DNA of 64,000 nucleotides from an uncultured Cohaesibacter sp. (GCF_963662805.1 NZ_OY759867.1:1-64000); one strand, 5' to 3'. Shown: positions 45,272-54,487, counted from the stretch's first letter. Notes: generated by a model from the letters alone, not told the origin. Made by a program: numbers and translations.

Positions 45272-47704
45272 ATGACCGAAGCACCTTATAGCGGGGAAGT
45301 CGGACGCTCCGCTTCCGATACTTATCCGGTCTTGCCGTTGAGAGACATTGTTGTCTTTCCTCATATGATTGTGCCGCTTTTTGTCGGGCGCGAGAAATCG
45401 ATCCGCGCTCTGGAAGAAGTGATGCAGTCCGATAAAATGATTTTGCTGGCAACCCAGAAAAATGCTGGCGACGATGATCCTGCGCCCGATGAAATCTACA
45501 AGATCGGGACGCTGGCAACGGTTCTACAGCTGTTGAAGCTGCCTGACGGCACCGTGAAGGTGCTGGTGGAAGGCATGGACCGTGCCAAGCTTGGCGATTT
45601 CACCAAGCGTGATGACCTCTATGAGGCTACCGCGACGGTGATGCGCGATGCGGATGGGGATCTTGTCGAAGTGGAAGCTCTGGCGCGCTCTGTCGCGACC
45701 GAGTTCGAGAATTACGTCAAGCTCAACAAGAAGGTCTCTCCGGAAGTCATCGGAGCAGTCTCCCAGATCGATGATTATTCCAAGCTGGCCGATACCGTTG
45801 CTTCGCATCTGGCAATCAAGATCCAGGAAAAGCAGGAAATTCTGGGCATCGTCAGCGTCGTGGAACGTCTTGAGCAGGTGCTTGGCCTGATGGAGAGCGA
45901 GATCTCCGTTCTGCAGGTCGAGAAGCGCATCCGCAGCCGTGTGAAACGGCAGATGGAGAAAACCCAGCGCGAATACTATCTGAATGAGCAGATGAAGGCC
46001 ATTCAGAAGGAGCTGGGCGATTCCGAGGATGGCGCGGATGAACTGCAGGAAATCGAGCAGGCCATCGAGAAGACCAAGCTGAGCAAGGAAGCCCGCGAGA
46101 AGGCCGAAGCCGAGCTGAAAAAGCTCAAGCAGATGAGCCCGATGTCGGCCGAAGCGACCGTTGTTCGCAACTATCTCGACTGGCTGATCGGTATTCCGTG
46201 GAGCAAGAAGTCCCGCGTGAAGGTGGATCTGGCGAAAGCCGAGGAAACCCTCGATATCGATCACTATGGTCTCGAGAAGGTCAAGGAACGGATCATCGAG
46301 TATCTGGCGGTTCAGAAACGGACCAACAAGCTCAAGGGCCCGATCCTCTGTCTGGTTGGCCCTCCGGGCGTCGGCAAGACCTCGCTTGGCAAGTCCATCG
46401 CAAAGGCTACCGGCCGCGAATTCGTTCGCATGGCCCTTGGTGGGGTGCGCGATGAGGCCGAGATCCGTGGTCACCGCCGGACCTACATCGGCTCGATGCC
46501 CGGCAAGGTCATCCAGTCGATGAAGAAAGCCAAGAAGAACAACCCCCTGTTCCTGCTCGACGAGATCGACAAGATGGGGATGGACTTCCGTGGCGATCCG
46601 TCTTCTGCTCTTCTGGAAGTGCTTGATCCGGAACAGAACCATGCTTTCATGGATCACTATCTGGAAGTCGAGTATGACCTTTCCAACGTGATGTTCATCA
46701 CTACGGCCAACACGCTGAACATTCCGGCTCCCCTGATGGACCGTATGGAAGTGATCCGCATTGCCGGTTACACCGAGGATGAAAAGGTCGAGATCGCTCG
46801 TCGCCATCTCATCCCGAAAGCCCGCAAGGATCATGGTCTGAAGGAGAAGGAATTCACCCTTGATGATGATGGTCTGCGCATGATCGTCCAGCGCTACACG
46901 CGCGAAGCTGGTGTGCGTAACCTTGAGCGTGAGCTGATGAAGCTGGCGCGGAAGGTGACCAAGGACCTGATCATGAAGCAGCTCGAAAAGGTCGAGGTGA
47001 CCACCGCCAACATCGAGGATTATCTCGGCGTTCCGCGGTTCCGCTTTGGCGAGATCGACTCGGAAGATCAGGTTGGTGTTGTCACCGGTCTGGCATGGAC
47101 CGAAGTGGGTGGCGAGTTGTTGACCATCGAAGGCGTCATGATGCCCGGCAAGGGCAAGATGACGGTCACAGGCAACCTGCGCGATGTGATGAAGGAATCG
47201 ATTCAGGCTGCGGCGAGCTATGTGCGGTCGCGGGCGGTTGATTTCGGTGTCGAGCCGCCGGTCTTTGACAAGAAAGACATCCACGTGCATGTGCCCGAAG
47301 GGGCCACGCCCAAGGATGGTCCGTCGGCCGGTATCGCCATGGCCACCGCGATTGTCTCCTTGATGACCGGTATTGCGGTTCGCAAGGACGTTGCCATGAC
47401 GGGTGAGATCACCCTGCGTGGCCGGGTCCTGCCAATCGGCGGCCTCAAGGAAAAGCTGCTTGCTGCTCTGCGTGGCGGTATCAAGACCGTTCTGATCCCG
47501 GAAGAGAATGCCAAGGATCTGGCTGACATTCCGGACAATGTGAAGAACGAGATGGATATCATCCCGGTTTCCACTGTCGGTCAGGTGCTCGAACATGCGC
47601 TGATCGAAATGCCGGAACCCATTGAATGGGACGAAAGCCAGATGCCGGAACCCGCCATTTCCAACGATGGTGATTCCGACGAGGCTCCCTCGCTCCAGCA
47701 TTAG
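45272..47704 (+). CDS. lon: ATP-dependent protease Lon
   Basis: An 810-residue soluble AAA+ serine protease. The N-terminal LON substrate domain (about 15-210, opening YPVLPLRDIVVFPHMIVP) is followed by a coiled-coil, then the ATPase domain with Walker A G363-PPGVGKT. The proteolytic domain has the Ser685-Lys728 dyad in PKDGPSAG and GGLKEKLLAALRGG. An acidic 30-residue tail ends the protein. GGTAGGA precedes the ATG. It degrades misfolded proteins and specific regulators such as CcrM and DnaA in this class. Confidence 0.97.
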   Translation: MTEAPYSGEVGRSASDTYPVLPLRDIVVFPHMIVPLFVGREKSIRALEEVMQSDKMILLATQKNAGDDDPAPDEIYKIGTLATVLQLLKLPDGTVKVLVEGMDRAKLGDFTKRDDLYEATATVMRDADGDLVEVEALARSVATEFENYVKLNKKVSPEVIGAVSQIDDYSKLADTVASHLAIKIQEKQEILGIVSVVERLEQVLGLMESEISVLQVEKRIRSRVKRQMEKTQREYYLNEQMKAIQKELGDSEDGADELQEIEQAIEKTKLSKEAREKAEAELKKLKQMSPMSAEATVVRNYLDWLIGIPWSKKSRVKVDLAKAEETLDIDHYGLEKVKERIIEYLAVQKRTNKLKGPILCLVGPPGVGKTSLGKSIAKATGREFVRMALGGVRDEAEIRGHRRTYIGSMPGKVIQSMKKAKKNNPLFLLDEIDKMGMDFRGDPSSALLEVLDPEQNHAFMDHYLEVEYDLSNVMFITTANTLNIPAPLMDRMEVIRIAGYTEDEKVEIARRHLIPKARKDHGLKEKEFTLDDDGLRMIVQRYTREAGVRNLERELMKLARKVTKDLIMKQLEKVEVTTANIEDYLGVPRFRFGEIDSEDQVGVVTGLAWTEVGGELLTIEGVMMPGKGKMTVTGNLRDVMKESIQAAASYVRSRAVDFGVEPPVFDKKDIHVHVPEGATPKDGPSAGIAMATAIVSLMTGIAVRKDVAMTGEITLRGRVLPIGGLKEKLLAALRGGIKTVLIPEENAKDLADIPDNVKNEMDIIPVSTVGQVLEHALIEMPEPIEWDESQMPEPAISNDGDSDEAPSLQH

Positions 47705-47735
47705 TCTGGGTTTATTCCCCAGGTGGCTTGTGAAG

Positions 47736-47770
47736 AAAAAGGCTCATCCTGCTCTGGATGAGCCTTTTTT
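47736..47770 (+). terminator. Terminator after lon
   Basis: The perfect stem GGCTCATCC/GGATGAGCC has AAAAA before it and TTTTTT after it. Confidence 0.9.
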
Positions 47771-47963
47771 CGTTGAACAACTGCCGAATCCTGTTTAAAC
47801 CACGAGAAATGGCAGTTTTCTGCGAATTTCACTCTTGATTTCTGGCCGTTTTCGAAAGATTGTCGCATCTCGCGTCTGGTATTGCCCAAGGTGTGTTGAT
47901 TCTTAATGGTGACGGATTGCGCGAGGCTGTGGCGTGCGCAATCGAACCGAGAAGGAAGTAATT

Positions 47964-48239
47964 ATGAACAAGAACGAACTGATCTCTGCTGTTGCGGAAA
48001 AAGCTGAACTGACCAAAGCACAGGCTGGTGAGGCTGTGGATGCTCTGTTCGACATCATCGCAGACACTCTGAAATCTGGCGACGAAGTCCGTGTGATCGG
48101 CTTTGGCAATTTCTCCGTAACCGAGCGTGCTGCTACTGAAGGCCGTAACCCGCGCACCGGTGACACCATCCAGATTCCGGCTTCCAAAACGCCGAAATTC
48201 AAGGCTGGTAAAGGTCTGAAGGACGCAGTCAACAGCTAA
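47964..48239 (+). CDS. hupB: DNA-binding protein HU (beta-like)
   Basis: A 91-residue nucleoid protein that bends DNA without strict sequence preference. It starts MNKNELISAVAEKAELTKAQ, with AAGGAAG 6 bases ahead, and contains the DNA-arm signature IGFGNFSVTERAATEGRNPR with the intercalating Pro in RNPRTG. Position directly after lon is conserved in proteobacteria. An in-frame ATG-less extension of ten residues upstream is not needed. Confidence 0.96.
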   Translation: MNKNELISAVAEKAELTKAQAGEAVDALFDIIADTLKSGDEVRVIGFGNFSVTERAATEGRNPRTGDTIQIPASKTPKFKAGKGLKDAVNS

Positions 48240-48275
48240 GGCGATCCATCGTCTGGTTGACATGCAGAATTCAAA

Positions 48276-48306
48276 CCCCCGGTTCCAAAAGAGCCGGGGG
48301 TTTTTT
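48276..48306 (+). terminator. Terminator after hupB
   Basis: The stem CCCCCGG/CCGGGGG is followed by TTTTTT. Confidence 0.9.
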
Positions 48307-48314
48307 GTTTTCCG

Positions 48315-48878
48315 GTGACGGCTGAAGGCGCAGCCGTCCATGCGGGCAAAAAGAAGGACTACGCTTTGGTGGATGCTTCGATCCTGATTGCCGATTGCAA
48401 CAAGTGCGCGGCGCTTTGCTGTGTGTCTCTGGCGTTCGACCGGTCTGACTGGTTTCCCATCGAAAAGCCCAATGGCGTGCCGTGTCCCCAGTTGGGGGAG
48501 AATAATCAGTGCAAGATCTATGACCGGCGCGAGCAGGAGGGCTATCGCGGTTGCTGTGACTATGATTGCCATGGTGCCGGGCAGAGGGTGACGCAGGAAG
48601 TCTTCAAGGGGCGGAGCTGGCGCACGGAGCCGCAATTGCTCTCGGACATGACCCGCGCCTTTGTTATCATGCTGCGCATTCATGAGCTTCTGGGGCTCCT
48701 GGACGCAGCTTCTGCCCTGCCGCTGACCGATGAGGAGATCGACACCTACGATGGTCTCCTGATGGATCTCTCGCCCTCTGGTGGCTGGTCAGAGGACAAG
48801 CTTGAGGCCTTTGAAGGGCAGGGCACCGAAAAACGCGTCCGCGCCTTCCTGATGACCCTCAGGCATCATGTGGTGTAA
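48315..48878 (+). CDS. Cysteine-rich conserved protein (YkgJ-like metal-binding pattern)
   Basis: A 187-residue protein when started at GTG 48315. That start falls directly behind the hupB terminator and lacks a ribosome site. An in-frame GTG or TTG about 17-18 codons on, preceded by GAAGGA, may be the true start (near LVDASILIADCNKC). The N-terminal half has many cysteines: CNKCAALCC, PCPQL, CKIYDRR and GCCDYDCHGAGQ. This arrangement suggests an Fe-S cluster or zinc site, as in YkgJ-type proteins. The helical C-terminal half is of unknown function. Similar proteins are widespread in alphaproteobacteria. Its last codons coincide with the left copy of a 47-bp direct repeat. Confidence 0.65.
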   Translation: MTAEGAAVHAGKKKDYALVDASILIADCNKCAALCCVSLAFDRSDWFPIEKPNGVPCPQLGENNQCKIYDRREQEGYRGCCDYDCHGAGQRVTQEVFKGRSWRTEPQLLSDMTRAFVIMLRIHELLGLLDAASALPLTDEEIDTYDGLLMDLSPSGGWSEDKLEAFEGQGTEKRVRAFLMTLRHHVV

Positions 48879-48880
48879 GG
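48834..48880 (+). repeat. Left copy of a 47-bp direct repeat (3' end of the cysteine-rich gene)
   Basis: Starts CGCGTCCG and includes the uninterrupted block ACCCTCAGGCATCATGTG. By eye about 40 of 47 positions match the copy at 49718. The repeat covers the last 15 codons, the stop and two bases beyond. Confidence 0.75.
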
Positions 48881-48948
48881 GCGAGGTGAGGCGGGATTGA
48901 GGCCTTTTGGGGCCCAATTTGACACTAAACTGGATGAAAATAGCAGGG

Positions 48949-49419
48949 CTATTCCAAATATCGTTGACGATCTAGCTTTGAAAAAAGCCACATAATAACG
49001 ACAATTAAGGTCGTAGTACTCCAAACTCCAATCAGAACGTGCCAAGCCCAGAAGCCTCCGATATCATCCTTCTGATAAACTGAATCTACCCAAAGAAATC
49101 CAGCGATCAATCCGATGCATTCGAAGATACCGAATGTCAGTATGTATACATTTTTCAGTCCCAGATAAAATAATAATGCGATGCCGCTTCCCAATAAAAT
49201 ATATGTCCAAACGCCAAAAATCTTCACAAAAGTACCGCCAATAAGTAAAAAAAGAAAATAAACAGGAGCAAGGACAGTCAATTTTCTTTCTGTATCTGGG
49301 TTTATATTTATCGTCGATCCATTGTAGATCAGCCAAATTATATGGAGTAGATACGCGCAAAGAAGAAAAAACAGAACAAAAAAGATGATTTTGAGGAAGA
49401 AAATCGCAAACTTGATCAT
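48949..49419 (-). CDS. AT-rich orphan integral membrane protein (156 residues)
   Basis: A hydrophobic protein with four or five predicted spans (about 4-30, 48-68, 70-88, 92-112 and 130-148) and short hydrophilic loops such as INPDTERKLT and DSVYQKDDIGG. I recognise no family. Its DNA is strikingly AT-rich: the 60-base row at 49201 has 18 G or C, against 36 in the row at 48781 just left of the repeat. Together with the flanking direct repeats this suggests acquired DNA. The start ATG 49419 is followed by a strongly hydrophobic stretch. Real but of unknown role. Confidence 0.62.
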   Translation of the reverse strand: MIKFAIFFLKIIFFVLFFLLCAYLLHIIWLIYNGSTININPDTERKLTVLAPVYFLFLLIGGTFVKIFGVWTYILLGSGIALLFYLGLKNVYILTFGIFECIGLIAGFLWVDSVYQKDDIGGFWAWHVLIGVWSTTTLIVVIMWLFSKLDRQRYLE

Positions 49420-49717
49420 TTGATTAACCTTTCCAAGTTTGCAGTAATTTATTGTAACGCCAGATTTTTATCAATGTTGAACCGAATGTTGCATATAAGA
49501 AGACCTAGCTGACCTGTTGCGAGAAATTTGGTTGGAGTTTCATTTATGTGTTGCGTTTCTAATGACCGCATTCACTGTTGAGTGTGTTTCTGCGACTTTG
49601 GCGTTTCGGTGCAATCATCAATTCTCTCTCAAAGTCCTGCCTAACCTCCCCTAAATTGCATGGTGAATCGATAGTCCTCTTTGTCCGCATAGTGGCCATT
49701 GTCCGCAGATCTAAAAG

Positions 49718-49764
49718 CGCGTCCGGGTCTTCCTGATAACCCTCAGGCATCATGTGATGCAGGT
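49718..49764 (+). repeat. Right copy of the 47-bp direct repeat
   Basis: This decayed copy reads in frame as RVRVFLITLRHHVMQ and runs on to VLRPLADS before a stop. The left copy instead reads RVRAFLMTLRHHVV and stops. Upstream sequence does not match that of the left copy, so only the gene end is duplicated. Confidence 0.72.
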
Positions 49765-50088
49765 GCTGCGCCCGCTCGCCGACAGCTAGGGGGCTGCGCT
49801 CTCAGGCTCCCCGATTACCCCACCCAGACTCGACATGAGCGATCAGGTGGCGATGAACAGCGCTTTGAGCTTGAAGAAAGCTGTGATCTTTCCTTGCATG
49901 CTTGTTTTGCCAAAATGGGGGGCATTTTGCTGTCGCCTCCGCGGTCGATTTGACGTGGCAAGGCCATGAACTCTCAGATTCAAAAGGACTTTATCGGGGT
50001 AGGCTCTGACGCACTCAGGTGGGTTTCCTGTCCCCATGCTCCCTTCATGCCTTGAAATTTAGGTAGTTTCCACATCTACGATTTCTTT

Positions 50089-50104
50089 GATTAATCGTTT
50101 AATC
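50089..50104 (+). promoter_or_regulatory. Likely LacI-family operator upstream of the TRAP genes
   Basis: GATTAATCGTTTAATC is a near-perfect palindrome with the central CG typical of LacI-family sites. An identical layout (GATTAATCGATTAATC) occurs at 56606-56621, ahead of the flavoprotein gene. The LacI-type gene at 53440-54462 is the obvious candidate regulator. Confidence 0.65.
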
Positions 50105-50255
50105 ATTTGTCTTATGCAGTGACTCTCACTGAGTGATCGCGCATCGAAGAGAAAGAGTTTTAGCCATAAGCCTCGTCAACATTTCATTGGAAAAGACCTG
50201 ATATCGGGGTTCTGGAGCCGGATGAGATGGGAATGGCAAGAATGGGAGAGAAAGA

Positions 50256-51218
50256 ATGAAGACGTTTATTGCGGCATTTGTCGCCACCAGCCTTTTGGCG
50301 CTGACCGCCGCTGAGGCCCGCAATCTCACCCTTGGTCACGCAATGTCGACTGACAATGCGCAGCATCAGGGCATGCAGATCTTTGCCGATCTCGTCAAGG
50401 AAAAGTCCAATGGCGATCTGACGGTTCAGATCTTTCCGAATGCGCAGCTCGGCTCCGAGCGCGATCAGGCCGAGCAGGTGATCACCGGTGCTCTGGATAT
50501 GGCAAAGATCAACGGCTCGCTGGCTGAATCCTTTGAGCCGACCCTTAAAGTGATGGGTCTTCCGTTCCTGTTCAGTGATGCGGACCATCAGCGCGCCTTC
50601 ATGCACAGCGACGTGGCATGGGATCTGATGCAGGAAAGCAAGGGGAAGGGCTTTATCGGTCTGTCTCTGCTCGATGCCGGTGCCCGCAGCTTCTACGGTC
50701 ACAAGCCTTTCTATACGCCCGCTGACCTTAAAGGCCTCAAAATCCGCGTTCCCGAATCCAAGACCTCCATGCGCATGATCGAGCTGCTTGGCGGCAACGC
50801 AACCCCGATGCCGTGGACCGAAATCTACACCGGTCTGCAACAGGGCATCATGGATGCTGCCGAAAACAGCATTTCCAGTCTGGTTGAAGCCCGTCACGCC
50901 GAAGTGGCCAAACACTTCTCCAAAGACGAGCACACCATGACCCCGGACATCATTCTGATTTCCGAAGCAACCTGGAATTCGCTCAATGCTGACGAGCAGA
51001 AAATCCTGCGTGACGCCTCTTTGGAAGCGCTCGACAAGGAAATTGAACTGTGGGCAGCCAACGAAGCGGCCAACGTCAAGAAAGCTGAAGAGATCGACGT
51101 GAAGTTCTACGACGTGGACAAACAGGCCTTCCGTGATGCGGTCAAACCGATGATCGACGAAGCTCTGAATGATCCGAAACTTGGGGACTATGTCCGCCGC
51201 ATTCAGGAACTTGACTGA
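50256..51218 (+). CDS. dctP: TRAP transporter solute-binding protein (DctP type)
   Basis: A 320-residue periplasmic binding protein with a short signal peptide (MKTFIAAFVATSLLALTAAE, cleaved near ARN). The DctP fold is shown by FPNAQLGSERDQAEQVITGA, then LKGLKIRVPES, whose Arg normally pairs with the ligand carboxylate, and PMPWTEIYTGLQQGIMDAAE. Such proteins capture organic acids (C4-dicarboxylates, sugar acids and others) and pass them to the membrane pair encoded next. The exact ligand is not readable. AATGGGAGAGA precedes the ATG. Confidence 0.92.
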   Translation: MKTFIAAFVATSLLALTAAEARNLTLGHAMSTDNAQHQGMQIFADLVKEKSNGDLTVQIFPNAQLGSERDQAEQVITGALDMAKINGSLAESFEPTLKVMGLPFLFSDADHQRAFMHSDVAWDLMQESKGKGFIGLSLLDAGARSFYGHKPFYTPADLKGLKIRVPESKTSMRMIELLGGNATPMPWTEIYTGLQQGIMDAAENSISSLVEARHAEVAKHFSKDEHTMTPDIILISEATWNSLNADEQKILRDASLEALDKEIELWAANEAANVKKAEEIDVKFYDVDKQAFRDAVKPMIDEALNDPKLGDYVRRIQELD

Positions 51219-51317
51219 TCTTTGATCGAACCGGTGCCGCTGGACGGAAAACCGTCCTATCAATGGACATCCGACAGTGGCACCGACTGTCTTCTTCTTC
51301 AAACATCAAGGTGACGA

Positions 51318-51839
51318 ATGTTCGCGTCCCTAAAAAAAGTCCGGGCGGTTCTTGATCAGCTGCTGTTGAGCCTTTGTGGCGTGATCATCATTCTCCTGGT
51401 TGCTGCCGTCTCGTGGCAGGTCTTCAGCCGCTATATCCTCAACGATCCGAGTACCTTCACCGACGAAATCGCGCGTTTCATGATGATCTGGCTGGGCCTT
51501 TTGGGGGCGTCCTTCCTGTTCGGCAAGAACGGGCATCTGGCCATCACGCTCCTGTCGGACAGTCTTTCGCCCAAATTGCAGGCCGCCTTGCAGACCCTGA
51601 TCGGCATTCTCGTCGTTCTATTCGCCTATCTTGCCATGTTCAGCGGCGGCATCACTCTGATGGGGCGGACCATGTTCCAGATCTCACCGGCTCTCGGCAT
51701 TCCGATGGGGTATGTCTACGGCATCCTGCCCATTTCGGCCTGCCTGATCTGCTTTTACGTGCTGCTCAACATCATCGACCTTCTTTTTCCGCATAAAGGG
51801 GCAGAGGCGTCTAACAATCCCTCTGCGAAGGAGGAATAA
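51318..51839 (+). CDS. dctQ: TRAP transporter small permease subunit (DctQ type)
   Basis: A 173-residue protein with four membrane spans. The conserved DctQ motif is DEIARFMMIWLGLLGASFL (about 55-73), with GKNGHLAI following. It bridges the binding protein and the large channel subunit. It is in an operon with dctP (99-base gap) and dctM (6-base gap). Confidence 0.92.
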   Translation: MFASLKKVRAVLDQLLLSLCGVIIILLVAAVSWQVFSRYILNDPSTFTDEIARFMMIWLGLLGASFLFGKNGHLAITLLSDSLSPKLQAALQTLIGILVVLFAYLAMFSGGITLMGRTMFQISPALGIPMGYVYGILPISACLICFYVLLNIIDLLFPHKGAEASNNPSAKEE

Positions 51840-51845
51840 ACAGCC

Positions 51846-53153
51846 ATGGATATGTCCGTCGGAGTTTGGCTTCTTTGCCTTTTTTCCCTGATGATCGCGC
51901 TGAGTGTTCCGATTGCGATCGCGATTGCCCTGTCGTCGCTGCTGGTGATGTTCATGGTGCTACCCATGGAAGTCGCGAGCATTACTGCCGGTCAGAAGCT
52001 TGTGACCGGTGTGGACAGCTTCTCGCTGCTGGCGATCCCGTTCTTTGTGCTGGCGGGCAATATCATGAATTCGGGCGGTATCGCCGCCAGACTGGTCAAT
52101 TTCGCCAAGCTGATGGTTGGCCGGATGCCCGGCTCGATTGCCCATGTCAACATTCTCTCGAACATGCTGTTTGGTGCCGTTTCCGGCTCGGCGGTTGCTG
52201 CGGCGGCGGCCGTGGGCAAGACCGTTGCACCCGAGTTCGAAAAGGACGGATACGACAAGTCCTTTGCCACTGCGGTCAACGTTGCCTCCTGTCCGTCAGG
52301 GCTGCTCATTCCGCCCAGCAACTCGCTCATCGTGTTTTCGGTCGTCAGTGGCGGTACGTCGGTCGCGGCCCTGTTCGTGGCTGGCTATATCCCCGGCATC
52401 CTGATGGGGCTGAGCTGCATGATCGTTGCCTATTTCATTGCCCGCAAGCGGGGCTATGGCAACCAGTCCGCCGCGCGAATGTCCGCTCGGGATGTCTTGC
52501 AGGTCGTCTGGCAGGCGATCCCCAGTCTCGGCCTGATCATTGTGGTGATCGGGGGAATCATCGGTGGTGTCTTCACCGCTACGGAAGGCGCCTGTATCGC
52601 GGTCCTTTATTCCTTCGCTCTGTCCCTTTGCTATCGGTCGCTGTCGCTGTCTGACCTCTGGACCATCTGCAAGGAAACCGCCGAGATCACCGGCATCATG
52701 CTGTTTCTTGTCGGCGCGTCCTCGATCATGTCATGGGCCATGGCCTTTACCGGTCTTCCCGGCATGATCAGTGACTGGATGCTGTCGATTTCGGACAATC
52801 CGATCATCATCTTTATCATGATGAACATCATTCTGTTGATCATCGGCATGTTCATGGACCTGACGCCCGCCTTGTTGATCTTCACACCGATCTTCATGCC
52901 GATTGCTGGCGAGCTTGGCATGCATCCGATCCACTTTGCGATGATGATCGTGTTCAACCTGTGCATCGGCATTGCCACCCCGCCGGTGGGAACGGCCCTG
53001 TTCGTTGGCTGTAGCGTCAGCGGGGCGAAGATCGAGAGTGTGATCCGGGCGATCGTGCCATTCTGTGCGGTGCTGATCGTGACGCTGATGTGCATCACCT
53101 ACATCCCGTGGCTCAGTCTCTTCCTGCCCAGATTGTTCGGGCTGATCAACTGA
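51846..53153 (+). CDS. dctM: TRAP transporter large permease subunit (DctM type)
   Basis: A 435-residue inner-membrane protein with about 12 spans that uses the sodium or proton gradient for uptake. Typical blocks are SFSLLAIPFFVLAGNIMNSG, GAVSGSAVAAAAAVGK, SCPSGLLIPPSNSLIVFSVV and the C-terminal IGIATPPVGTALFVG. It ends the transporter operon. No clear terminator follows, and the 286 bases to lacI show no gene. Confidence 0.94.
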   Translation: MDMSVGVWLLCLFSLMIALSVPIAIAIALSSLLVMFMVLPMEVASITAGQKLVTGVDSFSLLAIPFFVLAGNIMNSGGIAARLVNFAKLMVGRMPGSIAHVNILSNMLFGAVSGSAVAAAAAVGKTVAPEFEKDGYDKSFATAVNVASCPSGLLIPPSNSLIVFSVVSGGTSVAALFVAGYIPGILMGLSCMIVAYFIARKRGYGNQSAARMSARDVLQVVWQAIPSLGLIIVVIGGIIGGVFTATEGACIAVLYSFALSLCYRSLSLSDLWTICKETAEITGIMLFLVGASSIMSWAMAFTGLPGMISDWMLSISDNPIIIFIMMNIILLIIGMFMDLTPALLIFTPIFMPIAGELGMHPIHFAMMIVFNLCIGIATPPVGTALFVGCSVSGAKIESVIRAIVPFCAVLIVTLMCITYIPWLSLFLPRLFGLIN

Positions 53154-53439
53154 GTGTTGCTATCGCGTTCGGCACCAGGCTGCCGGACGCTTTTCTTTGC
53201 GCTGCCGCGTCGATTCTGCACAAATCTTGCCAGAACAGCCTTGGTCGGGTCGCCAAACAGGCCTTATTCTTCTTTGGGTAACAGCAAACAGCTTGACCTC
53301 GTTGGCAAATCGGTCTTGAAACTGGTGGCAGCATGACGCCAAAGTCAACCGATGGTCTCACCGGGTAGCCGGAAGAGACCTGGCACGATGCCCGAACGCG
53401 GGCCAGTGCGACGATCACTGCTGAGTATGTAGGATTGAG

Positions 53440-54462
53440 ATGGCAAAAGGTCGCCAAAAAGTAACGGTCGCTGATATCGCCAAGCGAGCCGGGGTTTCCA
53501 CCGCAACAGTTTCCAATGCCATGAATGGAACCGGGCGCGTGTCGGAAAAGACCCGCAGCAAAGTGCAGAAGGCGATGGACGAGCTGGGCTTTGTGCGCGA
53601 CTACACCGCCGCCAAGTTGCGCACCGGCCGGTCCCGTCTGGTTGGTGTTCTGATCCAGAATATCGCCAACCCGTTCTATGGCGAGTTTTCGGCAAGCTTT
53701 GAAGCCGCTCTGTCGCAGGAGGGTTATCTTCCGATCATTGCCAACATCGGCGAGGACAAGGCCAAACAGTCTGCCCTGATCGCGGAAGTCATCGCCCATG
53801 GGGTGGCCGGTATCATCATCTCTCCAAGCGCGGACACGCTGCTTGATGACATGCAGCAGATCATCGATCACAAGATCCCCGTCGTGACCTTCGTCCGCGA
53901 GATCGAGGAGGCCGAGTTTGATTTCGTCGGCGCCCACGACTATCGCTGCGGCGAGCTGGCGGCGCATCAGTTCCTCAAGGACAACCATTCGACGTTTGCC
54001 GTCATCGGCGGTCTGGAAAGCTCCTCGACAGGGCGTTTGCGCGCAAAAGGCTTTCTGGATGCTCTCAAAAGGGCAGGGGTTGGCGATGATGCGATTGTCG
54101 TCAAGCAGGGCCCACAAAGCCGTAACTATGGCCGTGAGGCCGCGATAGAGCTTGCAGACAGCCCCGCTTCCTTCTCTGCCGTCTTTTGTCACAACGATAT
54201 CGTGGCACTGGGCGCTTCTGCGGGCTTTTTGTCGAAGGGCAGGGTGATCGGCAAGGATCTGTCCCTGATCGGCTGTGACAACCTGCCTGAGGCCGACATC
54301 TGGAACCCGCCCCTGACGAGCGTCGAGACCTACTCGCGCTCGACGGGCACCATCGCGGCCGAAATCATCGTCTCAAGGATCAACGGGGACGTTGGTCCTC
54401 CTCGCGTGGTGCGTCTTGAACCGGAGCTCATTGAACGGCAATCGACCTTCGCACTTGTCTGA
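53440..54462 (+). CDS. LacI-family transcriptional regulator
   Basis: A 340-residue repressor-type regulator. The N-terminal helix-turn-helix is TVADIAKRAGVSTATVSNAM (about 8-27), followed by the hinge helix with YTAAKLRTGRSRLVG. The periplasmic-binding-protein-like effector domain (about 65-335) includes GVLIQNIANPFYGEF, IIISPSAD and FCHNDIVALGA. The likely effector is a sugar or sugar acid taken up by the neighbouring TRAP system. Palindromes of LacI type upstream of dctP and of the flavoprotein gene suggest that it controls both units. It is convergent with the flavoprotein gene. Confidence 0.92.
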   Translation: MAKGRQKVTVADIAKRAGVSTATVSNAMNGTGRVSEKTRSKVQKAMDELGFVRDYTAAKLRTGRSRLVGVLIQNIANPFYGEFSASFEAALSQEGYLPIIANIGEDKAKQSALIAEVIAHGVAGIIISPSADTLLDDMQQIIDHKIPVVTFVREIEEAEFDFVGAHDYRCGELAAHQFLKDNHSTFAVIGGLESSSTGRLRAKGFLDALKRAGVGDDAIVVKQGPQSRNYGREAAIELADSPASFSAVFCHNDIVALGASAGFLSKGRVIGKDLSLIGCDNLPEADIWNPPLTSVETYSRSTGTIAAEIIVSRINGDVGPPRVVRLEPELIERQSTFALV

Positions 54463-54487
54463 GGTTCCTGGATCTTGTGACCAGCAT

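Larger units (their letters stand above)
49420..50255. other. Non-coding stretch between the orphan gene and the TRAP operon
   Basis: About 836 bases. The first half belongs to the AT-rich segment up to the right repeat (49718-49764). The rest to about 50060 has no supported gene. The last 170 bases contain the palindromes described separately and should be the TRAP promoter region. Confidence 0.5.

Noticed and set aside
45524..47701. A 725-codon open frame on the minus strand
   Set aside because: It lies antisense to lon, is rich in His, Leu, Arg and Gln, as mirror frames of GC-rich genes are, and has no recognisable motif.
49559..50037. Short minus-strand frames beside the right direct repeat
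   Set aside because: Their content does not resemble a transposase, integrase or known small protein, and no ribosome sites are visible.
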